Positions 11,668-22,400 of a stretch of DNA of 64,000 bases are shown here, piece by piece. Source of the DNA: Blastomyces gilchristii SLH14081 (lineage: Eukaryota; Ascomycota; Eurotiomycetes; Onygenales; Ajellomycetaceae). The stretch covers positions 2,012,085 to 2,076,084 of the forward strand of contig NW_003101679.1 of NCBI RefSeq assembly GCF_000003855.2, given 5' to 3'. A model generated the notes under the pieces. That model did no database searches, was not told where the DNA came from, and saw only the letters and a list, made by a program, of their open reading frames with translations. Position numbers and translations under genes: made by a program. Position 1 is the first letter of the stretch, and every line of letters starts with the position of its first letter.

Positions 11668-14372
11668 AATTTCTAAGTCATATAGAGTAATATCTTCATT
11701 AAACTGTCTAGAAAAGGTTTTGAAAAAGATAATAGCTACTTAACTATCTTTTATAAGCTCTATTAATAGCTTTCTTTTATTCAGTGAATAAATGAGAGAT
11801 AGAAAACAATATTCTGCAATTGACACTGTTCTCTCAGTTATTCATGATATTCAAATAGCAAAGTATGAAGATCTGGTCTTAACTGCAGTTTTTATTAATA
11901 TAAAAGAAGTATTTAATCATGTTTCAAAGTCAAAGTTAATTCAGATCTTGAAGATGTTAAAACTGCCACTTTCTCTAATAAAATAAGTTAACTGTTTTAT
12001 GTCTAAAAGAATCATACAACTTCTCTTTGATGAAATGAAATAAGACAAGACTGAGATAAAAATAGAAGTGCTGTAAGAATCTTCAATCTCACTCATTTTA
12101 TTTACAATATACATTGCATATCTATTCAAAGATAGAAATATGAAAATAGTGTAATTTCTGAGTTATATAGATGATGTTGATCTAGTCTACAGCTCAAAAA
12201 CTATTAAAGAGAATTTGAAAGTGATTGAAAAAGCTGCAAAGAAAATCTTTATCAGAGTAGATATTAATTAAATTCAATTTAATATGAATAAAACTGAGTT
12301 AATTCATTTCTTTTCTAAATTCAATGAGAAAGAACTATCTCTAACTCTTTTAAATAGAGAGATTAAATCCAGTTTAAATGTCAAATAATTAGAAGTATGA
12401 TTAAACTCTAAGTTGAATTTTAAATATCATATTCAACAAAGAACTGTCAAGGCAGAAAGACTATTGAACAACATTATCAGATTATTAAATACAGAGAGAG
12501 ATCTATTCTTCCAGGCTATGAGACAGTTATATATAGCCTGTATTACCTCAGTAGCTGATTATGAAGTTCAAGTTTGATGAAATAATCAAGGAAATGTCCC
12601 TATACTCTTTCAAAGTCTGTAAAACAGAGCTTTGAGAAGAATTCTAAAAGCATTCAAATCATCTTCTATTAAAGCAATGAAAATTGAAGCTTCAATTTCT
12701 TCTTCTACTGTTAGATTTGAAAAGGCCTGTATGAACTATGCTCTGAGAGTTACAAAGATGAGCTCAAATTATATAATCAGAGAAAGAGTCTCTTCTTCAT
12801 TTTTATTAATTAACTCTGGAAATGAACTGGATTGAAATAGATTTCTTAATTGAAATGAAAATAATTCTTCAAAGAAAATATCTTCTCAACTGTACAGACT
12901 ATACTCACTGATTAAAAATCAATTTTCTTCTTTAAATGTTGAAAAAGTTGATCATGAGAAGTTATCTCTCTGAAGAGAAAAGCTTGAATCTCTTATAGAC
13001 TTGTAAATAAGTAAACTATCAAAAGAGAAAGAATATAAACAGCATTTGAAGAGAATTTCTACAATCAATATAAAAGACTCTATTCTGATTTATTCAGATG
13101 ACTCAAAAAATGAAAATTTAAATAGATTAGACACAGGCATTGTCTATACTGAAGATAATATTAATTTTATCTCAGATTTCTGAAATCTAGACTGTGAATC
13201 TGAAGTCTTTGACACTGAACTATTTATAATAGTGAAAGCTTTCAAACTTATTGAAATAAAATCTCATAAAAGAGAAAATAGTTTGAAAGAGATATGAATA
13301 TTCTCTGATAGTCAAGCTGCTTTAAAAAGACTTAGAAATAGTCAGATTTATAATAATCAAATGAATCTTGAACTCATCTTAAACTTCAATTTAAAAATTC
13401 AAAAGGTAAGAATATCAAATCTGATAATTCATCTACACTGAGTTCCTGCTTATATGAATATTTATGACAATGAATTGGCTGATTCAGCTGTAAAAAAACG
13501 GTTCAGAATTAAACAGATCTATTCAAAAAATTATGTCCTAGTCTTTTATAAAGAGAAAAATAAAAGAATCTTGTTTAGACAAGTGAAATGAAAGCTGGTA
13601 GAAACAAAAGAAGAGTATACATTATTCAAGATTTGAAATAAAACCCAAGTGAAAATCTTGTTCAATTAAATGTAAAAAGAAAACATTCTCATCTATAATA
13701 CAGCTGAAATTAGAACATGGCTATTTCAAATCTTATATACAATGAGTTAATGATAGATTTGATTTAATAGAATGCTTATTCTGCAATGTAAATGAGAATT
13801 CTGAGCATATTATAATGCACTGTGCATTATACAATAGTCTCAGAGTCAGATTGAAAGAGAAGTATGATCTAAATCAATTAAATATGAGATTCTTATTCTC
13901 AACTGAGACAGGAATTAAATACTTAATAGACTTTCTATCAGAAACTCAAGCAGCTATAAGAAAATAGCTGAATTCAGAAATATCTGAATATGAAGAGGAG
14001 GAAATTGATCAGATATAGTCTGTTAAAACAGCTATATACTATCTTTTAATAATTTGTTTCATTACAGTCTCTCTTTATTTTACTTTACTTTTTCCTTTCT
14101 ATTCTTTTCTATCTATCTATTTAATGTGTCTATCTTTAAGACTGTGTTCTCTTTTCTTTTGTCATGATATTGTCAAACAGTTTCAAAGTATCAGAAGATG
14201 TTAAAATACTGCAATTTGTAAACAGTTTTTGTATTCTGAGCTGGAATTTTCTGATTTTGCATATCTGAAATTGGTGAATGTATAATAGTTAACTTTATAG
14301 ATATAGGAAAAACCCTGAGAACTTTTAGTTCTCAGGTAGATGTCATAGTCTCTGACTGCATACATCTATAAT
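11668..14372 (+). pseudogene. Truncated LINE ORF2: RT, RNase H, C-terminal Cys/His motif
   Basis: It encodes the remains of a Tad1-type ORF2 from just before the RT core. Visible pieces are FINIKEVFNH (about 11890), the RT active-site box SYIDDVDLVYSS (about 12160-12195) and an open segment MRRILKAFKSSSIKAMKIEA at 12632. The RNase H domain includes FSDSQAALKRLRNSQ (about 13300), and a C-terminal CxxC...H...C motif lies near 13780-13840. Stops are TGA/TAA at Trp and Gln positions. It is the same LINE family as L2, L3 and L4. Confidence 0.9.
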
Positions 14373-14657
14373 TGAATAATAATAATAATAATAATAATAA
14401 ATTGCATTATCAGCTAATATTATTAAAAATATATTAATATTATGAATATCAATGTTGAAAAAATATTGATGCTTATATATTATAGTAATTTGTGAATCAT
14501 GATAGTTGAATATATATATATATATTATTCCTGATATTAAAAATTGATTACAACTTGTACAATAATTTGTGAAAACTTAAACTTAATTTTAATTATTAAC
14601 TAATAGTTACAAACTTATAACTAACTAATATAAAAAGAAAAAAACCTTTTCTACTTA

Positions 14658-15383
14658 TTATCTTTCTTCTCTTTCTCATTCTTCTCATCATTCTTTATAA
14701 TTTACTTCTCATTGTCATTCTTCTTCTTCTTCTTCTCATCTGAGATGATTATTATCTTAAAATCTCTCTTTACTATCTTCTCAGAGAAGGGTTTTCACTG
14801 CTCTTTCTCAGTCAGATCAATCTGTATCTCAAAATCCCACATTTTCTAGTCTGCTGTCTCAGGTTTCATCTCAGTTATAAGCAGATTAATATGCTCAGAG
14901 AGCAGAGCTGTCTTCTCAATATTCTGAATCATAGAGTGCATTTGAGACCTGAATAAGGACTCAATTCCCTTCTTCTCTGTCAGCTCCTGCTAATTAATTA
15001 GAGAACAGAAGTATTATCAAAAATTGTTATCTCTTAATAAAAAACTTATCAGTTTTGACTTCTTTATCTCTTACTTTAATATCTTCTCAATCTTCTTCTG
15101 CTGCTACTTACTCATAGTAATAGTCTTCTTCTCTCTCTCTCTCTCTATCTTGATCTCAAGTTATTCTCAGAACTTCTTCTGATCTTATTACTACTATATG
15201 AGACTCTTCATTATCTTCTTTTTCAATCTCTCATAAGTGATGTTATCTTCATTATTTCTATACTTAGTCCAGTCTAAATCTATCAGAAGTATTACTTAAA
15301 ATCATTATCATTCTACTCTCTTATAAAGTCTTATCAAGACATTATAACATGTCTTACAATCTATCTCTCTGCACTTAAACATC
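14658..15383 (-). pseudogene. Degraded hAT cargo ORF with N-terminal Cys motif and coiled coil
   Basis: Read minus from about 15383 the frame begins MFKCREIDCKTCYNVL. It then runs for about 240 codons with stops only at TAA, TAG and TGA triplets that C-to-T change can explain. The order is: an N-terminal cluster CX4CX2C; a charged, Gln/Glu/Lys-rich middle (KIEREREKKTITMS) likely to form a coiled coil; a segment SLFRSQMHSMIQNIEKTALL; and an acidic/lysine-rich tail. I recognise no enzyme. It lies in the right half of the hAT element and reads in the same direction as the transposase, so it may be a second hAT protein. Its layout loosely resembles the Cys-rich part of the Gypsy-A antisense ORF. 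Confidence 0.5.
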
Positions 15384-15527
15384 TTCTTCTTCTCTTTCTT
15401 CAATCTGTGATGATGCTCACGCGCCTTGATGATTCACAGAACTGCAGAATATTTAAAGAGAGATAACATGAGTGATTTTAATAAGTGTTGAAGAGAGATG
15501 AAGGCAGAGAAGGCAGCTAGTCATGAT

Positions 15528-15578
15528 ATGATAATAATAGTAATAATAATGATGATAATAATGATAATGATGAAAGAA
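15528..15578. repeat. Trinucleotide microsatellite (ATR)n
   Basis: An interrupted run of ata/atg triplets (gataataatagtaataataatgatg) inside the hAT element, upstream of the minus-strand ORF. Confidence 0.8.
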
Positions 15579-16670
15579 GAAGTGCATTGAAATATATTAT
15601 TAACTTATCAAACATAAAGAGACAAAGAAACTATTAATAGCTTTCAGAGATGTATAGTAACAGCTACAGTGTTGTATAGCAACATTATCTTCATTCAATA
15701 CATATACTATTGATATTCTTTATATGCAGTTATCATATAATTAATATCAGAGATACATGCAGACAACAGATCTTTGTTACTAGAAAGAATGATTACAGTG
15801 ATTCTCTGTTTTCATATTATAAAGATAAGTTGTTCTCATTTCTTTCTTCTCTCTTTTCTCTTCTTCTTCAATTTATCACTAAGTTCAAGCTGGTATGAAA
15901 ACTATTAAAACACTCTTAGAAACTATCAAATTGAAGAGTATAAACTAATCAAATTTTAAATGCAGATGAACTAAATTATAGTCAATAATACTAATTATTC
16001 ATTTCTCTCTTAATAGAACAACAGTTGTGTCTTCTTTTCTTTCTCTCAAATGAAACATGCCCTGTGAAAAGTGAGTATCATGTCAGGCTATAATGATCAA
16101 CACAGTCTCAGTATGCAGGGCTGTATATACACAGTGCATGCTGAACTGAGAGACTGTGTGAGTTGTAAACTGATGACAGCATCTCAGATAGAGTTATACA
16201 GTATGAAAAAGCAGTAACTCTCAGTTACATGCACAGAGAATGAATCACTGCAGTAAGTGCATGTGCATTGCATAAATGTAACACTTTTTGATAACACTCA
16301 GTCTCTGATATTATGAAAATAGAGTCTCTCTGTGAGATCTGTTTTTATCAGAAGTCAGAGAATCTTATATTTCTCAAGATCATCTTCACATATCTTGTTC
16401 ATGAAATTGATGAGAGGAATCACTGATATCAGTATTCTGTTCTTGATGTCATTCAAGTGACAGCAGAGTTCACCCTGATCACACTTTTTAAGTGTATATT
16501 TTCTAATTATTTACATTTATACAGATATATACTGATTATTTATTAAGTAATGTTAAGACAATGACTCATTACAGCTATATTACTCTCACTGTGAGAGATA
16601 CATGATTAATAATAAACATTGTGAAGACTCTGAGAAATAAGTATTGTGAGAATACTGCAGCTCTGCAATC
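15579..16670. other. hAT interior, no recognisable gene
   Basis: AT-rich sequence with only short chance frames. Around 16060-16260 it is somewhat richer in CA/TG and contains acatgccctgtg-like patches. I can assign no function to it. Confidence 0.35.
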
Positions 16671-16671
16671 T

Positions 16672-16825
16672 TGATTTTTTTTATTTTTATTTTTTATTTT
16701 TTTATTTTTATTTTTTATTTTTTTCTTTTTCTTTTATTTTTCTTTATTTCTCTTTTTTTTTTCTTTGTGATTTTATCTTGTTTTTATTGTGTTTTTTTTT
16801 TTTTTTTTATATTTTATATTTTTTT
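16672..16825. repeat. T-rich low-complexity tract
   Basis: Roughly 150 bp almost wholly T on the plus strand, built from ttttattttta and ttttctttttc units and ending in a run of about 18 T. It lies within the right subterminal half of the hAT element. The open frame through it is a composition artefact. Confidence 0.9.
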
Positions 16826-17205
16826 TATAATTCAAATTATATGAATTGTAATCTATGTTCAGAAAAGTAATAATATTTGATAATACTCTTTATTAAATTT
16901 TCAACAAGTGAGTACTATGTTATGATATTATGTAAGTGAGAAATGATTTTATAGTCTTATTTAATATCATTCTCAATAATGAGATCAGAATGAAAATATG
17001 ACTAAGAATTCAAATATATTCTTTATCTGAGACTAGATTTTTATTTGAAAAGTGAATCTGAGATCTTTAATATTTGAAATAATGTGATTTGAAATCAGTG
17101 TGATGAATATAAACCATGATCAGAAGTAATGCTTTTAGGCAATGTGACAACTGTAAAGTTTGATTCTGGTCTCAGACACGGTCACACGGTCAGTCTAATT
17201 ATAAT

Positions 17206-19007
17206 ATACTCAGGATTTGCATTTGCATTGCAGAATGAGCATTCTATTGAATCAAATCTATCATCAAATCTTTCTATATAAGATTTGAAATAATCATGTT
17301 CTAGTTTCAGCTGAATTATAGATGACAATATTTTCTTTATACATTTGATTAAACAAGATTTTCACTTGAGATTTATTTCAAATCTTGAATAATGTATACT
17401 CTTCTTTTGTTTCTGCCAGCTTTTATGTCACTTATCTAAATAAGATTCTTTTATCTTTCTCTTTATAAAAGACCAGAATACTATTTTTTTAATAGATCTG
17501 ATTAATTCTGAACTCTTTTTTACAGCTGCATCAGGCAATTTATTGTCATGAATATTCATATGAGCAGAAACCTAGTGTAGATGAATTATCAGTTTTAATA
17601 TTCTTCTCTTTTGAATTTGTAAAACAGAATTTAAAATCAGTTCAAGATTTATTTAATCATTATGAATCTGACTGTTTCTAAGTCTTTTTAAAGCTGCTTA
17701 ACTATTAGCAAATATTCATATCTCTTTCAAACTATTTTCTCTTTTATAAGATTTTATTTCAATAAGTTTGAAAGCTTTCACTATTACAAATAGTTCAGCA
17801 TCAAAGACTTCAGATTCACAGTCTAAAATTCAGAAATCTGAGATAAAATTGATATTATCATTAGAATAAGCAATGCATACATCTAATCTATTCAAATTCT
17901 CATTTTGTGAGTTATCTGAGTAAATCAGAATAGAGTCTTTTATATTGATTGTTGAGATTCTCTTCAAATACTGTTCAAATTCTCTCTCTTTAAATATTTT
18001 ACTTATTTGCAAGTCTATGAGAGATTCTAGCTTTTCTCTTCAGAGAGATATCTTCTCATGATCAATGATTTCAATATTTAATAAAGAAAATTGATTTTAA
18101 TCAATGAATATAGTCTGTATAGATAAGAGAGTATTTTCTTTGAATAATTATTTTAATTTTAATTAAGAAATGTATTTCAATTCAGTTCACTTTGTGAGTT
18201 GATTAATGAAAATGAAGAAGAGACTCTTTCTCTGATTATATAATTTAAGCTTATTTTTATAACTCTCAGAGTATAGTTCATACAGATCTTTTCAAATCTA
18301 ATAACAGAAGAAAGAATTGAGGCTTCAATTTTCATTGCTTTAATAGAAGATGATTTGAATGCTCTCAGAATTCTTCTCAAAAATCTGTTTTACAGGCTTT
18401 GAAAGAGTTCAGTAAAATTTCCCTGATTATTTTATCAAACTTGAACTTCATAATCAGTTACTGAGATGATACAGACTATGTATAACTATCTCATAGCCTG
18501 GAAGAATAGATCTCTCTCTGTATTTAATAGTCTGAGTATACTATTCAATAGTCTTTCGGCCTTGATAGTTCTTTGTTGAATATAATATTTAAAATTCAAC
18601 TTGAAGTTTAATTATACTTCTAATCATTTAACATTGAAACTGAGTTTAATCTCTTTGTTTAAAAGAGTTAGACTTAGTTTTTTCTCATTGAATTTAGAAA
18701 AGAAATGAATTAACTCAGTTTTATCTATATTAAATTGAATTTAATTGATATCTGCTCAAATAAAGATTTTCTTTGCTACTTTTTCAATCACTTCTAAATT
18801 CTCTTTGATTGTTTTTGAACTGTAGAGTAGATCAATATTATTCATATAAATTTAAGATCTCACTATTTTCATGTCTCTATTCTTGAATAGATATGCAGTG
18901 TATATTACAAATAAAATGAATGAGATTTAAGATTCTTGCAGTACATCTATTTTTATCTCAGTCTTATCTTATTTCATTTTATCAAAGAATAGTTGTATGA
19001 TTCTTTT
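17206..19007 (-). mobile_element. LINE L2, segment 2: RT, RNase H part of ORF2
   Basis: It continues L2 from 7942 after the hAT duplication. On the minus strand it carries the Cys/His motif (CNANANPEY-like), RNase H remnants (about 17600-17830) and an open piece MQISKIFKEREFEQYLKR (18012 down to 17830). The 67-codon piece matching 43563-43766 lies at 18177-18380, and an RT box eroded to YMNN lies at about 18834-18862. Gypsy-B #2 interrupts it at 19008; the duplicated target is ctttt. Confidence 0.9.
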
Positions 19008-19327
19008 TATAAGAGGCCTACGCTGAATAGATCGGTATAATATTTATAGATCTTATATAACAAAGTGAAAAATGTTAGAGAAGAAAAGAAAGAGAAAGTG
19101 TGAGAATCAGTGATCAGAGTGAATATTTACACATGTATGCAGTGATGTACATAGTGAAACTTCAGGGCAGAAGAATAGGGGTTTTCATACGCAGTGAAGC
19201 TTCAGAGTGAAAGAATAGAAATTTCATAGATTTTCAGCTGAGAATCAGTGACTGAGAATCAGAGCAGTAGAAATCTGTGAAGTGTAATGAAATAGTCTAT
19301 ATAATTGATCAGGTGCAGTCTGTCACA
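19008..19327 (-). repeat. Gypsy-B #2 LTR (3')
   Basis: 320 bp, with the starting TGTAAG changed to TATAAG. Heavily mutated compared with its partner at 24987: caggtgcagtctgtcaca here against cgggcgcagcccgccaca there. Confidence 0.92.
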
Positions 19328-19499
19328 TTAGCTCTCTCTCTCTTTCTTGATTATATATAGCTCTTATCAGTCAAGAGCCGCTGTCTCAGATAACACATAA
19401 CTCAGAGTTCAGGTCAGATAATCATAGCTGACTCATTTCACAAGATATTGTCAGCTGCGCCTGTGAAGTCTCTTATCAAGAATATCTTCAATCTCTTAT

Positions 19500-22400
19500 T
19501 CAAGTTCATTATCTTCTTCTATGATTTCTGACAGCTGTCACTCAGAAGTCAGTTGAGGAGGGAACAGATCAGTGATAGTGCAGTGAAGTAAGTATATATA
19601 AAGAATATCATGAATCTCTGATGATATATCAAGATGATAGTTATAACTGTCTAGAACTTCTATCACTTTATACTTTATATAATAATAATTCAGTGTGTGA
19701 GATAAGTATGTGATCTGTATATTCTTAAGATTCAATTATACTAGATCTTCTATCTTATATTACTCAGTGAGGTCTTGATGAACATTAATTTAATCTTCTT
19801 AATTCTGTTTAGTACTTGCGATGAAGGCCTCTACTCAATCACAGATATCTCAGAGTTTTATTACTATATTATCAGTGGTCTGAATTGAACTGCAGAGATT
19901 CAGTGTGAAATGTGTAATCTCTAGAAGATTCAGTACTTTCATATAATATCTGTGTGTGAGAAAGAATGAGCTTATATCTGTTGAAACAGCATCACAGTTA
20001 TTGATAGTAACTTCAATGTGTAGAAGAACATCATATCAATTGTCTTATAAGTGATTACAAATCTTATAAAGATAATTCTTTACAGTATGAATTATCTGTT
20101 CTGATGTATCATCAGTCTCAGAGTGATAGACAGTTGACAAACAGTGTATAATCTTCAGAACTTGACAGATTCTTGTTCAGAGAGTGCTTATGAATTGATA
20201 ACTCTGATCTGATAATATAGATCTCAGTAATTCATGCATTTAATAAAACAGACTTCTTAGAAAAGCTTCAGTGACTTGTTCAGCATCTGTCTTATTACAA
20301 GAGTTTAATATTACACTCTTACTCAATCAGTTCATAATGATCAGAATGTTTCTATAATTCTTACTCTCAGAGAGATTAACAGTGAAGTCAATTATCACTA
20401 GACTGACCGTGTGACCGTGTCTGAGACCAGGACCAGAATTTTTGATAGTCTCATTATCAATTCAACTAATCTCATTACACGGTTTTAACATTAAATAGTA
20501 GTTCTATACTGTCTCAGTGAGACTTACTGTCTACTCTTGTCACATTTTCCAAATGAGACCATGATTTCCACTTCTCAATTTAAATTATTTTTATTGCTTT
20601 AAATGACTTTAAATCTCATTGAAGTATTATCAAAAAGCATTACTTTTTAAAAAATTAAAAATAGTCTAAAGAAAACCTTAAAATGTCTAAAAATAGTATC
20701 TTCATGCCAAGAATGAAACTAAATGAGATCAAATAAGATCACTTTCTCATTTTTTTCAAGTCATGATTGCATTTTAAGATATGATATATTGTCACTTTGC
20801 ATGTTTTTTTAATGACTAGTCTCAGCGGGATTCACGCCAAGAAATGTATGGAATCAGACCAAATGAGATCAAATGTGAAATTCATGATCTCAGCGGCCAG
20901 TCTAATTTTCTCATCTTATCAGATTCTATCAGAGATATCAAGCAGTTTCAGCAGATCTTTTCTACAGTTCTTTCATAAGATGACAGAGAAACAACAGTTA
21001 CAGTTTCAGATAAAATGTCTGATACTATTTAATATCTCAGATCAGTAGAACTCTTAAGAGATCATTTAATACAGTTATTTATGACCTGAATGATCAGTTA
21101 TACAAGAGTCATGCATCTCTGGTATTATTCAGATGTGTAAGAGTTCAGAGTAAAGAACTCAGCATCATTTATGAAATTGTAGAGTATTATTATCATTGAT
21201 TGAATATTCTGAGATGTCAATTCTTATATGTAGTTCTGGAGAAAATCAGAGTGGTTCTTATTGTACTGCTTCAGTGAGTGCTTAAAGAAGTTCATTAATT
21301 TAAGCTGCTGTATATCATAGTTCATCTAATATAGATTCAGAAGAAGTTGAGATATCAGTGACAGTTCTAATCAGAGAAGTATATATAGTATCATGAGCTG
21401 TTTCACCTTGATCAACTAGTATCTTCAGATTCAAGAGCTGATACTCTCAGTTCATTTAGTGAGTATCTGTTATATTGAATGATATATCTTACTCTTATCA
21501 TGAGAGAGCATCTGTTATTGAGTTCTGGCTGCCAGAACAGTAGTGTATTATAAAATGAAAGTAGCTTAAGAACTCAGCTCATTGCATCTGTCATTCAGTG
21601 AGTTTACAGATAGTTGTGAAGTTCTTGAGATTCTTATAATTTATAATTATCTCAAATTCAGAGATGCTTCAGAGTTCAGAGTCTCATTCTTCTAGATAGT
21701 ATACAATTGTAAGAAGTTTCTTATCATAGATCTCATAATTACATTCAACAGAACTTAGTTTCTTAGATATAAAGATACATAGTCATAGAATATCTTCATT
21801 ATTATATTATAATATCACTTCTTCTATTATATAGTCAGAGAAATTAGCTTCAATAACAGTCTCATAATCAGAATTAAATATTATTAGTAGAGAGATATTA
21901 ATAAACATTTTCTTTATCTGTGTAAATGCAGCTTCAGTATCTGCTGATCATTGAAATACTGAGTCTTTCTTAATGAGTTCTGTAAGTGATCTCATGATAT
22001 TTGAGAAGTTTTGTATAAATCACTGATAGAAGTTAGCAAATTCAATGAAGCTTTATACATCTTTCACAGTATATAAAGCCTCTTACTTGAGAATAGCAGA
22101 GACTTTCTCAGAATTTATTCATATTCTCTTATCAGCTTCTATGATAAAGCCTAGATATTTTATACTCTTGACTTTGAAATTACACTTATCAATATCTATT
22201 AATAGTTCTGTCTCTTATAATCATTGTAATATCTTCTGCATGTGTTCTTGATATTCTTTTCTGAATTCATCAGTGAAGATGAGAATGTTATCTAAATATG
22301 CAGATACAAACTTATCAAGAAAATCTTGAAGTACTCAGTTGATATACTTCTGAAATGTACTAAAGGCATTAGTCAGTTCAAAGAGTGTGACTACTCATTC

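Larger units (their letters stand above)
10915..14398 (+). mobile_element. Chimeric retrocopy: tRNA-like head + structured segment + truncated LINE
   Basis: One insertion is bounded by a 14-bp duplication that differs at one position (aaattacattatca at 10901-10914, aaattgcattatca at 14399-14412). The 3' part, from about 11668 to a (TAA)n tail at 14373-14398, is the 3' 2.7 kb of the resident LINE. The 5' 750 bp is unrelated to the LINE and begins with a tRNA-like sequence. A single TSD around both parts implies one integration event. The likely route is the LINE reverse transcriptase switching template from its own RNA to another RNA and copying that to its 5' end. Comparable U6/LINE chimeras are known in Magnaporthe. 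Confidence 0.75.
7943..17197 (-). mobile_element. Large hAT-superfamily DNA transposon (9.26 kb with a nested insertion)
   Basis: The ends are imperfect terminal inverted repeats (TAGACTGGTC left, TAGACTGACC read inward from the right). They are flanked by the exact 8-bp duplication attataat, and LINE L2 is continuous across the site. An 8-bp TSD is diagnostic of hAT-type transposition. The first 70 bp or so and the last 33 bp are shared with the 506-bp MITEs at 20399, 48024, 48136 and 55639, so this is their parent or a close relative. Without the nested LINE chimera (10915-14398) the element is about 5.8 kb. It holds a degraded minus-strand transposase and a separate minus-strand ORF of unknown role. 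I did not see a recognisable C-terminal dimerisation domain. Confidence 0.88.

Noticed and set aside
12632..12835. A separate small conserved gene (MRRILKAFKSSS..., also at 18177, 43563)
   Set aside because: It is a stop-free window of the LINE ORF2 between RT and RNase H, repeated because the LINE is repeated.
16646..16870. Small Phe/Leu-rich membrane protein
   Set aside because: It is the translation of a poly-T/TTTTA tract, with no codon structure.
20797..21048. Plus-strand ORF crossing the MITE end
   Set aside because: It crosses a proven transposon boundary and runs antisense to Gypsy-B integrase; it is a chance frame.
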